Assembly (NCBI GenBank): GCA_932294295.1
Contig: OW028585.1
Location: 1,584,001 to 1,648,000 of the forward strand
Length of the DNA stretch: 64,000 nucleotides
Reading direction: 5' to 3'
Origin: Alitta virens
Taxonomy: Eukaryota > Annelida > Polychaeta > Phyllodocida > Nereididae
Made by a program: the position numbers and the translations under genes. Positions 1-11,000 of this stretch are shown one piece after another; the first letter of the stretch is position 1, and each line of letters starts with the position of its first letter. Under the pieces are notes generated by a model. The model worked only from the letters and a program-made list of their open reading frames with translations, was not told the DNA's origin and did not search any database.

Positions 1-321
1 GAGGCATGGCCTGTGGCATTCCGCACCTCAGCGTCAGGGGCGGATTCTTCACAGCCAGGCGAGGGGGCTGCCTGGTCACCACCACTATACAGTGAAGGGT
101 CAGTGTAAGGGTCACTTTCCAGAGGCTGGGGACTCAATTTCGTAATTGACCTCCCCTATCCTACGCACCACCCTATAAGGACCCCAAAAATATGTCATCC
201 TTCTCATCCCTATTGCCCTCTGAGGTCCCAGTGTCAAGGGACTCATCAGAAGTGGGAAAAAGGTGTGGTCACAGCAATGATCATTGCTGTACTCCATCCC
301 CACCTCGGCCTGCCAAGACAT
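1..321 (-). pseudogene. Integrase C-terminal (GPY/F) tail, remnant of pol
   Basis: On the minus strand, just past and partly overlapping the gag stop, a short frame (321-112) contains FWGPYRVVRRIGEVNYEIE, the GPY/F module of Gypsy integrases. It stops at 112, but an adjacent frame stays open to the window edge (acidic, proline-rich), so one frameshift is likely. Nothing else of pol remains between gag and this tail. This is the sequence basis for calling the element internally deleted. Confidence 0.65.
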
Positions 322-1417
322 CCTGCATAAGGGAATAGAAAATTTCTCTCACCTGGGCTTCGGTGACTGGGGCCTCAGACGGGGGTCCAGTCACCTGGGG
401 AAGGGGGAATGGCTTGGGCTCATCTGCTTGCACCATGGCCACAGCCCTTGGGGGCCCAATGTCGGGCTTATGGGGCTTGGCAGCTTGGTAAGCAGATTCA
501 TACTGAGTGGCCAGGTCAATGGCATCCTGAAGTGTGGCTGGTTTAAGGACCCCCAACCAAAACCTCAGATCTGTGGACCCAGAGGTATCCATGAACCTCT
601 CTTTTGCAAACCTCTCTTGTTCCTCCCCAGTGGACACAGGATTGGCCTTACGAGACAGGTCTAACAGGAACAGGCCATATGACTCCAAATCCATATCTGG
701 GTCCCTCCTAGCATTTAACCACTTATTTCTATAAGCATCAAGGGCCCTAGTGGAACAGAACAGAGACCTTAATTGGTCTACCATCCGGCTCCACGATTTT
801 TCGTAGGGCAAGGACACCATTTTCAAACGGGCTGGACCATCTATGCTGGTCCACATATGAAAGCAACGTTCCTCATCAGTCCACCCATTAAAGTCAGCCA
901 CCCTCCCAAACTCCAACATATAATCAGTAAAAGCAACTCCCTGACCATCATACAAAGGAGGAAGGGCCTCTCGATGTCTCCTACGTCTTCTGGGGTGGGC
1001 ACGAGCACTTGGGGCAGCATTGCCAGCCATTACAGCTCCAGCAGCTCCGCTTGCACCTATTGGCTCTCTCCCAATTCTAGTCCTATATTCAGGGGAGGAT
1101 GGGGGAGTGGATGCTGAGGAGTCATCAGATGACTCCTTGTCAGTTAAATCTAACACTCTTCGTTCACTACTAGCCCGGGGCCTAACCTGGGACTTCGTTT
1201 TCTTACCAGGGCCCTTGTTATGGGAGGGCCCTGGCAGAGGTGAGTCCCTATTACGGTCAGCCCCTATATCAGATATTCTGGGAGTGGCCTCCCCAGCCAC
1301 CATCCTGCCTGACTGGGAGCCACGTGGGGTGTCAGTCAGCTGGCCAGCCATGAGGCTGTCAACTGGCTGATGCAACACCCCATTAGGCCTGGGTCTTAAA
1401 CTCGAAGTACCTGGCAT
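281..1417 (-). CDS. gag: Gag-like protein of Gypsy element
   Basis: The frame is open from 1519 to a stop at 281 (412 codons). The likely start is the methionine at 1417, because the 34 residues before it are a hydrophobic stretch unlike a gag N-terminus; a start at 1519 cannot be excluded. The first half is proline/serine-rich and disordered-looking, with a basic RRRRR patch. The second half has the helical retrotransposon-gag pattern (FNGWTDEERCFHMWTSIDG, then the KWLNARRDPDMDLESY region). No CCHC zinc knuckle is visible. The frame is intact, which suggests that gag function was kept while pol was lost. Confidence 0.72.
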   Translation of the reverse strand: MPGTSSLRPRPNGVLHQPVDSLMAGQLTDTPRGSQSGRMVAGEATPRISDIGADRNRDSPLPGPSHNKGPGKKTKSQVRPRASSERRVLDLTDKESSDDSSASTPPSSPEYRTRIGREPIGASGAAGAVMAGNAAPSARAHPRRRRRHREALPPLYDGQGVAFTDYMLEFGRVADFNGWTDEERCFHMWTSIDGPARLKMVSLPYEKSWSRMVDQLRSLFCSTRALDAYRNKWLNARRDPDMDLESYGLFLLDLSRKANPVSTGEEQERFAKERFMDTSGSTDLRFWLGVLKPATLQDAIDLATQYESAYQAAKPHKPDIGPPRAVAMVQADEPKPFPLPQVTGPPSEAPVTEAQVREIFYSLMQDVLAGRGGDGVQQ

Positions 1418-1666
1418 CTTTTCAAACCAGACAAATTTCAAACAAGACAAACAAGAAATTGTCAAAAAGATCAACAATGTGACTGGGGCAATAACTAACA
1501 CCAAAGAAAGTGAAACCACTTAATGGCCTCCACTGCAGTGAGTAATGCAGGAGGAATTCCTATGTGCCAAAGTCAGTGTCAAAGATAATCCTTATGTCAA
1601 AGATAATCCTTTCTCAATGCGAGGTTAATCCTTGTAGCACAGAAGCTCTCCTTGGACTGAGTCAAG

Positions 1667-1683
1667 TCCCACATCGGGCGCCA
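1667..1683 (-). other. primer-binding site of the LTR element
   Basis: Two bases inside the LTR, the minus strand reads TGGCGCCCGATGTGGGA. It begins with TGG, as expected for pairing with the CCA end of a tRNA, and lies where minus-strand DNA synthesis would be primed. I did not assign the tRNA species. Confidence 0.7.
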
Positions 1684-1685
1684 AT

Positions 1686-1938
1686 TGTAAGGTCCCTCTG
1701 ATTGACTCAGACCAAGAGCAAGAGTTTAAGTTTCACATATTTATTCCACCTGTCCCAATGTCACATACATCCCATCTGCCCAATAGCTTAGACCTTACTC
1801 AGAGCACAACGCCCTGCTTAACACCAGCAGCCCCTATCACGTGATACCCACGCCATGGCAGTGGAAATACCCCACATTCTAGGTCAACGGCTGCTAGCAT
1901 TCAAACACAGCAGGATGCAGGTCATCACAGGATTTACA
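1686..1938 (-). repeat. LTR (5' LTR of the minus-strand Gypsy element)
   Basis: The 253-bp block runs on the plus strand from TGTAAGGTCC to GGATTTACA, so it has TG...CA ends with short inverted TGTAA/TTACA termini. An AATAAA signal on the minus strand (near 1739-1744) would serve the LTR. The boundary at 1686 is fixed by the adjacent primer-binding site. The boundary at 1938 rests only on the terminal motif, because the second LTR is outside the window. Confidence 0.7.
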
Positions 1939-1958
1939 CCAATTTCATTTGTTTTCAG

Positions 1959-2025
1959 TTACTGATGATTACGGTGTTGCTGGGTTCCATGGCTGCAGTG
2001 TGTGGTATCAACCCTAAATGTGTAG
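1959..2025 (+). CDS. cytokine receptor exon 1: start codon and signal peptide
   Basis: ATG at 1965 begins MITVLLGSMAAVCG, a short hydrophobic signal peptide, then a few residues and the donor GTAAGA at 2026 (phase 1). A good acceptor (TTGTTTTCAG, ending 1958) lies just before it, so an upstream 5' UTR exon is likely. That exon would lie beyond the LTR insertion. The phase matches exon 2. Confidence 0.65.
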
Positions 2026-5000
2026 GTAAGAATCTTCCAATATTTTATTGATATATTGCTCTATATATGGTTCATGGCCAAATGTGCCACATGCGTTTTC
2101 CATGCGTTTGGAAAAGGATAAATGCATGGAAAACGCATGGTTTTCACCTGATTATAATTAGGCAAAAACCATGCGTTTTCCATGCATTTATCCTTTTCAT
2201 TGGCCATTTAGGATTCAAATGAATATCCAAATGTTTCACTGTCTCAGTGTCTCAAAACTATTGAGACACTCAATACTATTGAGACACCACTAATCAGCTA
2301 ATGTGTAGTGACCACTGACAAGTTGCCAGAGTCATATATATATAATTTTGACCACAGAGATACATGTGTCATAAAAAAATGAAATACAAGGATAAAAAAT
2401 AAAATTATATGTAATGATAAAGTAAAATAAAAGAACAATCTACATGAACATTATTTAGTTACAAATTAAAAAAATCTATATGATAATTATGTACAACTAT
2501 AAGCATATCAATAAAACAAGGCACCATCATGGTAATTAGCAGGAATCAATGCATTATAGAAGATTAATACTGAGTACAAATAAGCAGCAGGAGTGGGTAT
2601 TTACATATGTACATGGCCAATTGTGCCACGTGCGTTTTCCATGTGTTTGGATAAAACGCATGGTTTTTGCCTCATTCTAATTAGCTTAAAACCATGCGTT
2701 TTCCATGCGTTTATCCTTCTCATGGAAAACGCACGTGGCACATTTGGCAATGTACAGATTGTATATCCAGTTATATTGTCTATTTTGGTAACTATATATA
2801 AAAAAAAAAAAAAAATATATATATATATAATAATAATAATAATATACATTGTATTGAATACTAATCTTGGAGCAGCACAAACTGCACAGAAATGTAAGCA
2901 AAATCTCACCTCGGTATTATGTTTACTGTGTGATGTATTTTCCTTGTTAGGTCCTAGTTTCTATGTGACCAAAAAAAGACCAAAAAAAAAGTCATTTTGG
3001 AAAGGTGTTAAACTTTAAGTTAATTATTTATATTGCGCAATTAGAAATTGAAGTTTGACTTGAAGCGAACATGTCTGTCCACGTCTGTGTGCTACTCTAT
3101 ATGCAATAGTAGGACCAAAGACTTGCGCTTGGATTTAAGAAACCTATTGGTCATAGCGAGTTAATAAATGCATTTTAAGCTATCTCGGATACATATGTAC
3201 TCCACCAACTTGAAGATGTAGCTCTGAGAGGGACAAAACCAACAAACATGTTAGTTATTTCCCTTGTGGGGTGTAGGGCCTAGCTCAGTGGTAGGCGCAG
3301 GGCTTCCAACCACTGGGTCCCGGGTTCGATTCCCGGTCGAGCCTAAGTTAGATGGCTGTTTCATCCTTCATCTCATTGCCATGGTCCCTGCCTGTCCTAA
3401 TTAGCCCATCAGGTGCAAAAATACAGGACAACCAGTTATTTCCCTTGTGAGTGCAAATAGCATTTCTCTTCCAAAGCAGTTAAACAAATCCAACAATCAA
3501 TCAAATTAGTAAATATGTTTAGTGAGGGGCATCGATACAAGGGGCCCGGGGACGAGGGAATATATACCCCCCACTTTTTGGGAGGGGGGGGGGGGGTGGT
3601 TGATCATGCCCCTCTTGAAATTCACAAATGAAAATAACCTTTTTTCTACACTTTTGTTTTGGAACATTTGTGCTTTGTTGTACACTTGATATCACATATT
3701 AGTACAAGTTTATCTGTAAAAATAGTTTTGCATTAATGATCCACCATTACTTTACCTCTTGACAAGTGTCAGCGCATTAAGGGCCACCATTTGTACATGT
3801 GAGGGAAAGTCACAATGGGACAAAGTAGGTCTGCATGCCCCCCCCCCCCCCTCAAGAGAAATCAATGCCCCCCCCCTATGCTTAATACAGTATATGTTAG
3901 TTATATCCCTCATGGTCAGTAGGTAACTAACATTTTCGTTGGTTATAACCTGGGATGTTGCTCATGAATGTGGGTCCTTCAGACGAGCAGGTGAGCGTCT
4001 TTTCACTAGACCAGCCATTTGCCTGAAGTTTTTTAGGAACTATTTATTTTCAGTATGGTTCACACAAGACCCTCGTATAACATAAGTATAACATAACCCG
4101 GCTATAACATACTTTTTCGTTGCCTCTTATAGTGCGTTTTTCGAGGGTTGACTGTATAAGAAAATCACCACACATGTAGCTCACTAAGCACCTCTACTTT
4201 TGTATTTAAGCCGCCAACAACTTTTCCAAAAACACAAACTATACCAGCTTATCTTATTTTATCTTTCTACTGACATTGAGAAAATATTTTCTGACAGCAT
4301 TAACTCAACAACAAACACATTGCAGTATTGTATTACATTTTCACTGCACGCACATTTTGTTTGTCAGACCTTACAAAAGTGGTATGTTCATTGATAGTAA
4401 AGATGTTTTTATCTGCAGAATTTCAGTTCCTCGTACATTTAATAATAATGGGCCTATTGTGATCTTATTTATCACAAGGCACATCATTTAATAACTAAAA
4501 TGTAATGACTATTATTCCGTGTTCAATTAGTCCAATTTAGATTACTGACCCAAATATGATAGATTTACAGTGTTCAATTAATGAATTTACGATATTTTGG
4601 CAGCTTTATCTCTAACTGGTCCATGTTGATTGTGATGAATTTGCTACAGCTGAATGGACGTTTGTCAGTCCTACCGTCTCATCATCATGTCTGCCTCAGA
4701 TACCCCATCAATAATCCCACTCCCTGCACTGTTTATGAGCCACATCTCAGTCCCTGTCCCATCACATGGGATCCCTCTAGTTGGGTAATGCTGTTTGGAG
4801 GCCCCAGGAGACCCATGGGATGTCATAATTGACCCCCTGAAAACATTAAATATGTCTCTTATATATTAAAACGCTTGTTTTATCTTTTAGCACAGTTACT
4901 AAAATAATAATTTTTTTTGAAGATGATTTTTAAAAAAAGTGCCCCTGGAACCCGATAAAACACTTAATTTTGCACATTTTGCTACCAAAACATATCCACT

Positions 5001-8000
5001 AGCAGAGATCTATAGGTCTAGGGTTTTTTTTAAGTAAAAATGTCTAATTTTACTCATTTTACCCCCAAAATGGCTTAAGGCCTTCTTTAAAAAATCACCT
5101 TTTTTTATTTTATTTTATTCTTCAGTAACTGTGCTAAAAGATAAAACAAGCCTTTTCATATATAAGACACATATTTAATGTTTTCAGGAGGTCAATTATG
5201 ACAACCTCCCATGGGTTTCCTGGGGCCTCCAAACAGCATTAACCAACTAGAGGATATTCTCATCATCATCTCATCCATGGCAGTGTCTGTGGGTGCATGG
5301 GTTCAAAGCCCACTCCCTGCACTGTTTTAGATCCACATCTCAATCCCTGTCCCATCACATGGGGTGTACTTATTATATCACCAACTTTATTTAAACTTTT
5401 TTTACACTTACATTCACAAACCAACTTGATTTGTCATGCTGAAGATTTTAACCCGGAACAAACATGTACAATGGGTGATCCATTGACCAGGAACAGGCGT
5501 GTAGCATGTAAAATGATAGTATTTATCCTCTTTTAACTACTGCAAAACAATGCATTACATAATTGGCGTATTTATCTGAGAATGATCAGGGAAGTTGTTC
5601 ATGCATTGTTATTCAATCCTGGAGGTGACCTTTGGGGGGGGGGGGGCGGACTCTGCAAAACATTTTTACAATGTAACAAACACCACCCTGTCTTCTCATC
5701 TGGTTAAGCTCAAATTGTATTGTTTTATCTTAATGTTTTATTGCTACTTGCCTGAAGCTTAGTCAGCTTATACGACCAAATTCAAAAGGCAAATGTAATG
5801 ATGAGATGGTACAGATTGGCGTCCACGAGATATTACATTAGCTTAGTTGTAGCTCATACATGTATGTGTGTGTCTCAATGCTACTGGGTCTGAAACTTAG
5901 TCAGCTGGTATGACCAGCTTTTAGGAGCAGATGTAATGATGAGATGATAATCATTGGAATTCACTTCATACATGCTCGATATACAGTTGCTCTTGAAAGT
6001 AAGTACACCCCTATGCAATTATTGCATTGGCCTGTTTAATCTAAATCTGGTGCAAAATATGCACTCATTTAAGCAACAGATATATACTTCATGAAGTCAT
6101 ACATCAGAATATATAAAGATTCCATGAAATATTAAACACTTTTCAATCTGTGGCCCCAGATATGAAATGTGTGCATTGCAAAAGTGAGTACACCCCAAAC
6201 AAACTTGACCTTGTATTGATAAGTTTATTGGTTGTTATGGTTAAACTAACACAACTTTACAGTTGTTATGCTGTTCTGTCTGGTTAATTTGCATACTTTG
6301 TTGACAATTTTAAGAGCTCTTAATAACAATTAAAGGTTTATATCCTTAAATATCCTGAAACTGGCATTTTTCATTGAGCTTCAAGTTGATCAACATGCCA
6401 AGGACTAAAGAATTATCTGAAAGACAAAAAAAAATCAAGTATTGATACCTATAATGCTGGATCAGGGTATAAGAAAATTTCTAAAGAACTCAGAGGGCAC
6501 ATATCAACAGTGAGGAAGGTCATAGGCAAGTGGAAGGTATGGAAAACAAACTGCATCATTGCCTTGAACAGGAAGACCTCCAAAAATATCAAAAACAACA
6601 GCTAGGAAACTCCTGCAGGAGGCATTTAAGAACCCTAGAGTGACATCCCGAGAACTGTAGGAGCAATTGGCTGCAGACATACATGTCCATTCATCGACAA
6701 TATGCAGGCATCTGAATCAGCCAGAGTGCCAAGAAAAAGCCATTACTCACAAAAAAAACACACAGAGAAGCAGGCCTTCGCTTTGCTGAGATGCATCTTG
6801 ACAAGCCCAAAAAGTTTTGGGAGAATGTCCTTTGGTCTGACGAAACTAAAATTGAGCTCTTTGGTCACATGTGATCACGGTATGTTTGGCGCACCCCAAA
6901 AACTGATTTTCTTGAGAAGAACCTAGAGCCCACAGTGAAACATGGAGGAGGGAATGTCATGCTGTGGGGATGTTATGCATCGACAGGCACCGGAAAACTT
7001 GCCCCCATTGAAGGTATCATGAATTCACAACTTTACCAGGAAATACTGCAAAATAATGTCTCTGCATCAGTCAAGCAACTGAAGTTGAAACGCTCATGGA
7101 TGTTCCAGCAGGACAATGATCCTAACACACCAGTGCTTCTACAAGCCTGGATGAAGAAGAAGAAATACTAGCTTTTTGAGTGGCCTAGCCAAACAAAGCC
7201 CGGATCTAAATCCAATTGAGATGCTATGGCAAGATCTAAAGCAGCAAGTTCATGCAAGAAACCCCAGAAAGATAGGCGAGTTGAAGCAGTATTGCTTGGA
7301 AGAATGCAGGGCTAAACAAGTAAAAAGCCTCCAGGGACAAGCAGAATACTTCAGGCACTTGTCCGGATGGACAAGTGAAATCTAAATGGCTAAATTGTCT
7401 TGTAGTCATTCAAATCCAATTGAACACTAGCAAATGGCAATTGGATATATGTTTGACAAATTGACAAATCATAGGTGTGAATATGAGTGGATTGAACTTC
7501 ACTGCAAGTGTCAATGGTTAATTGCAATTTAACATGAGTCCACTTCCAGGATAAAAGACATAGTACTAAATCAAAGTTGGTTAGGAATTGAATGCCAGTT
7601 ATCTTAAAGGAAGTTGAGGTCATATTAGCATGTTTCTAGTACACATTTAGTGGTACTTTATTGAAGACATGCTAGATGCTCATAAACTGAGAGTAGAAAA
7701 AGCAACCATGGTCAGTTGTTATTATGATTTATGTCAGCAAGATATATAATGTATCCATCAGAAACAAATTGCCCCAAGAAAGATATGTATCAATTCAGAA
7801 ACTGGAAAGATATCTTGATAATACGCTTACAAATTATAATTTCTTCATGTTCATACCAAAGTTCTAAACGAATTCCTTATTCAGGAAGATATATCTTATT
7901 TCAATATATTATATACATAGATAACTCTAATGTATTGGCAATACATATCACCTCAATCAGGACAAGTAAGATTCTACGGGGGACAAGTTAAACCCCAAAG

Positions 8001-11000
8001 TTACTTGTCTGAGGGACAAGTAGATGGAAAAGTTTATGTTGAGCCCTGGAAGAATGGCAAAAAATTCCCACAGAAAGGTGCCAGTGCCTTGTCCGTGAAT
8101 ACAAAAAATGTATGCAAGCTGTAATAGCTGCAAAAGAAAGACATACTAAGTATTGACTATGGGGGTGTACTTACTTTTGCAATGGTCTTTTTGCATACAT
8201 GTTTGCATATATCAACAATGCACATAGCTCTGCTGAACTAAAGTGTATGAATGTCTTTAATTGTTATTGTTAAATGATATTTCCGTGTTTTTCTTTAAAT
8301 TCAAGATGAGTTATTATCCTGACAAAATTTCTAAAATCACATAGGGTGTACTTACTTTCGAGAGCAACTGTAGAACCTGCTCCATGTTACAGCCTTACCC
8401 CATTGGTACTAATGGTTGGGTCTTTGACTTACCCAGCATAGACACCGAGGACAAGACACCGCCAATTAAGCATCTCATGCGACTGACATCCAGCTAAGCT
8501 GTAGCTCATGGAGAGTGCTTGGGCTGAGATTCGAACAAATGGCTTTAACTGAGCCAACAATGGCCTTGGAAACTTAAACCATTTTTATTGTCGACTCCCG
8601 TTGTTTTGTCAATCAAGTGAGCTATGACAGGCACAGTACAACTCAGATAAGCTGGATTGTAAACACATCAAAAATTAAAAAAGTAAAAAATCAGCCCTTG
8701 TATGATTAATCTTTAACTGTTGAATGAAGAAAATTCTCTGGTGCAACTTGATACTGTGTGACGCCACCTCACAGCCCAGCGACCTTATTATGTGCATTTT
8801 TTGCTCCATTACTCATCTAACTTATTTAATCAATTTCTCTCATAGTCTATAGGCTGGCTTATGTTATTTAAGGTCAAACCATGAAATTATAGAATAATTA
8901 GATGTTCATGTGCTGAGTTTGCCCAATTCTTGTTCTGAAAAGCAGGTAATTAAGAAAAATTGCCTAAACTAAAATAAATACGAATCCATTTCTCTTGTAT
9001 TTTTAAGAGAAGAGTTCTTAGGATACTCAGGCTATTGGCTACATAGTTTAACTAATCATTTTGTTTTAACTAGGTAAACCAGCAAAGAATGTCCATAATT
9101 AGGTCGCTGGGCTTTTAAGTGACAGCACGCAGTGTTGAGATGCTTGCAAACTGTACTTTAATGCTTAATATTTGCGGGTAAACAAATTAAAGAAATGGGA
9201 AAATATAAATATAAATATAGTGAAATATAAGTTAGTTATATCCCTCATAGTCATAAGTCGGGAGTTAACTAACATGTTAGTTAACTCCCTCCTGAGTGCT
9301 TATTATAATTGTTTAATAACAGCAGTTAAACAAGTCAAACAATCAAACAAATTAGCAAAATGTCTAGTGGAGTATGAGTTAGTTATATCCCTCATAGTCG
9401 GGAGTTACCTAACACTTTTGTTACCAACAAAAATGTTAGTTGTCTCCCTCCTGAGTGTAAACAGTGCTCGTCTTGCATAATAAGAGCATTTAAAACAAAC
9501 ATTTTATATTAAGTCTCTCCTTCTCGGGATAGAACTATTATACGTACATAATTCAGGGAAAAAGTGCAGTGTGGCGGACCCAAATTTATGACCATATTTA
9601 GCGAGCCTCGTTGCCAGGCCCATGACATAAAATGCTTGAATTCAATGAGTGACGTCACAAACACATAACGATGGTGATCGTTTTCAAGGCAATATAACGC
9701 GGGTGATCATTGTTCATCTTTTTCTCGAGGGCTGCCGCCCCCAAACTCGGCTATGCTACATAGATATTATCCTATGGTGTACCAGAACAAAATTCGGTAA
9801 AAAATATTGATTTATTTCTATATTTCATGGACCCCAAATATGGGCATACACTTGGGTCTGTAAACCCATCAACTAGGTTAGTTATAGGAATGCGGCTGGC
9901 AGAATATGGAACCGTGTGTGTCTGGCTAGGCTAGGCTGCCCACCTTGGCTAGACTGCACTTAATTAACCTGAAGCATCGAACCTGAAGCAATTAAGGGAG
10001 GACTATCAACAATGGGATCAACAGACTATCAGATCAAATGACTGTCGGATCAAATGACTTTCCATTGTATGCAGTAATTTATCTTAATTCACCTTTAATG
10101 TTATCTTAATAAAGTATAATTGTAACCATTCAGCAACATTAAAGGTAAAGACTCAAGACAGTTTATTCGTCTGTTAAGTGACATATATACATATAAAAAT
10201 AACCTATATAAATATAAATCACCCATTAATAAACAACATGATCACAACAGACCAGGAGGATAGGCCTAAGACCCTACCTGGGTCGCTAGCGAGCCATCCC
10301 CCTGTGTTTCAGAATGAGCAGTGCAACATCAACTGTCCATACACATATATAGTAATGTAGACAATGAAATCATAAAAACTGAAAGCATTTGGATAAGATT
10401 CACAAAAGCTCTTCTGAAATATTCTAGACACACAAATTAGGACGAAGGGAAGTGTATAAACACGCAAACAATTTATCAAACATGCGCAGGACCGATAGCA
10501 ATCAATTATTCTCATAAATCTTTTATCAATTTATCAACAAAACAAATAAATTTGTCAAAAATGTGCTATGCTATACTTAATCTACACAATTAGTGAAATT
10601 AAACACAATAAATGATTTACGTTTTAATTTTTCAGTCTTTTAAAAATGTGCTCAGATTTATGATAAATTATGCTCGACCTACCAAGTTCAAGTTCACTGA
10701 GTGCATTTGTTTTAGCCAATCTTAAAAACATGCAATTATCTTATCACGAAATACCAGTGTTGAAGCGTAACAGCTAAAGATCTAGATAATTTGATAAAAT
10801 TATCATGTATGGATAATACCAAGGACTAAGCTTTATAATCAGACTTTGTTAAGTATGATGCAAACTGAATGCTCAAATTTGTTTTGGTCATATTTTTCGA
10901 AAAATAGCGAAAATGTTGGCCAGCGTTGTATAACCAACAAAAATGTTAGTTAACTCCCTTTTAAGTGCACACTAAACTTTTCTCACATAATAAGGGCAGT

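Larger units (their letters stand above)
1..1938 (-). mobile_element. Gypsy-type LTR retrotransposon, partial, internally deleted
   Basis: Seen: on the minus strand an LTR (1938 down to 1686) is followed by a primer-binding site, a gag reading frame, and then directly by an integrase C-terminal tail. The window edge cuts the element, so its other LTR is not visible. No protease, reverse transcriptase or RNase H lies between gag and the integrase tail, so the element has lost most of pol. Known: Ty3/Gypsy elements have the order gag-PR-RT-RH-INT. Inference: this is a non-autonomous deletion derivative that would depend on a full-length relative. Confidence 0.8.
5984..8370 (+). mobile_element. 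Tc1/mariner element with IR/DR ends, inactive
   Basis: The ends read CAGTTGCTCTTGAAAGTAAG on the left and the inverse CTTACTTTCGAGAGCAACTG on the right, both flanked by TA (5982-5983, 8371-8372). A second, inner copy of the AGTANGTACACCCC motif lies about 190 bp inside each end (near 6175-6195 and 8163-8183), the IR/DR layout of Sleeping Beauty-type elements. The 2387-bp length exceeds the usual 1.6 kb because a 742-bp hAT element has inserted. Confidence 0.88.

Noticed and set aside
2593..3018. ORFs at 2593-3018 on both strands
   Set aside because: They run across the hairpin MITE and the A/TA microsatellite; no domain is present.
3269..3433. A functional tRNA gene
   Set aside because: A and B boxes are present, but the 3' side lacks a complete acceptor stem and continues into a shared SINE body with target duplications.
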